A stretch of DNA of 5,701 nucleotides from contig JAGGTG010000177.1 in the NCBI GenBank assembly GCA_021163905.1, positions 1 through 5,701 on the forward strand, read 5' to 3'. The notes under the pieces were generated by a model. The model did no database searches. It saw only the letters and a program-made list of their open reading frames with translations, and had not been told where the DNA came from. The stretch comes from Candidatus Aerophobota bacterium. Its GTDB lineage: Bacteria > Aerophobota > Aerophobia > Aerophobales > B3-G15. Positions 5,601 to 5,701 of the stretch are shown piece after piece; position 1 is the stretch's first letter, and each line of letters begins with the position of its first letter. Made by a program: the position numbers and the translations under genes.

Positions 5601-5701
5601 AAATTACATCCTCTTTTGCAATAATTTAAGGATAAATCTTTTCCTGTCAAGTAGGATGATCCATATATACTTGCAAGCTCTGCCATGGTCTTTACCTCTT
5701 T
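5597..5701 (-). CDS. 3' end of an unidentified reading frame, or a 29-codon small gene
   Basis: On the minus strand the frame is open from the window edge (5701) to TGA at 5597-5599, overlapping the next ATG as ATGA. It reads KEVKT, then MAELASIYGSSYLTGKDLSL, then NYCKRGCNL. There are two possibilities. It may be the tail of a larger gene continuing beyond the window. Alternatively it may be a 29-residue product from the ATG at 5684-5686, which has AAAGAGG (GAGG at 5695-5698) eight bases upstream. The ATGA junction favours a real translated frame coupled to the 172-residue gene. The final codons coincide with the Shine-Dalgarno of the next gene. No family is recognisable from this fragment; a Cys pair (C-K-R-G-C) is its only notable feature. 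Confidence 0.5.
   Translation of the reverse strand, partial: KEVKTMAELASIYGSSYLTGKDLSLNYCKRGCNL
5623..5650 (-). promoter_or_regulatory. Candidate sigma-70 promoter for the 172-residue minus-strand gene
   Basis: On the minus strand a perfect TTGACA (5645-5650) is separated by 16 bases from TAAATT (5623-5628, 4 of 6 matches to TATAAT). A start near 5615 would leave a short leader that still includes the AAAAGAGGA Shine-Dalgarno at 5609-5617. The element lies within the overlapping upstream reading frame, so the 172-residue gene may be transcribed both from here and by read-through. In an AT-rich genome the -10 match alone means little; the perfect -35 box and correct spacing carry the call. 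Confidence 0.45.

Overview
The window looks like a stretch of core chromosome from an AT-rich bacterium. Isoleucine ATA and arginine AGA/AGG codons are used heavily and the proteins are rich in Lys and Glu, which is common in AT-rich anaerobes and in many thermophiles. The order dgt-dnaG-rpoD and a zapA-cvpA pair are typical of Clostridia-type Firmicutes and relatives. A deep-branching Firmicutes-like lineage or a phylum such as Atribacterota would fit, but the window alone does not settle this.

Layout. Bases 1-66 hold no recognisable gene, at most the last codons of one upstream. A perfect TTGACA box at 67-72 with AT-rich -10 candidates starts a tightly packed plus-strand run of five genes. 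These are a zapA-like gene (about 119-388) with no ordinary start codon, cvpA (385-954), an HD-domain dGTP triphosphohydrolase (962-2038), dnaG primase (2039-3766) and the primary sigma factor rpoD (3784-5064). Gaps are -4, +7, 0 and +17 bases, so this is very probably one operon. Only rpoD has a strong Shine-Dalgarno sequence; the others look translationally coupled or weakly initiated.

Two minus-strand genes converge on rpoD. A 172-residue protein of unknown function (5082-5600) overlaps by ATGA the end of another reading frame (5597-5701, continuing off the window or a 29-codon small gene). The 172-residue gene has its own TTGACA-type promoter and a good Shine-Dalgarno sequence. It also has a probable intrinsic terminator whose hairpin and U-tract lie inside the last codons and just past the stop of rpoD on the opposite strand.

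How the genes fit together. The operon joins division-ring assembly (ZapA), dNTP pool control (dGTPase), primer synthesis (DnaG) and housekeeping transcription (RpoD). It is a variant of the macromolecular synthesis operon with a cell-division gene at its head. I found no mobile element, CRISPR array, RNA gene or clearly novel system. The points most worth checking are the zapA start, the unknown minus-strand pair and the antisense-embedded terminator.
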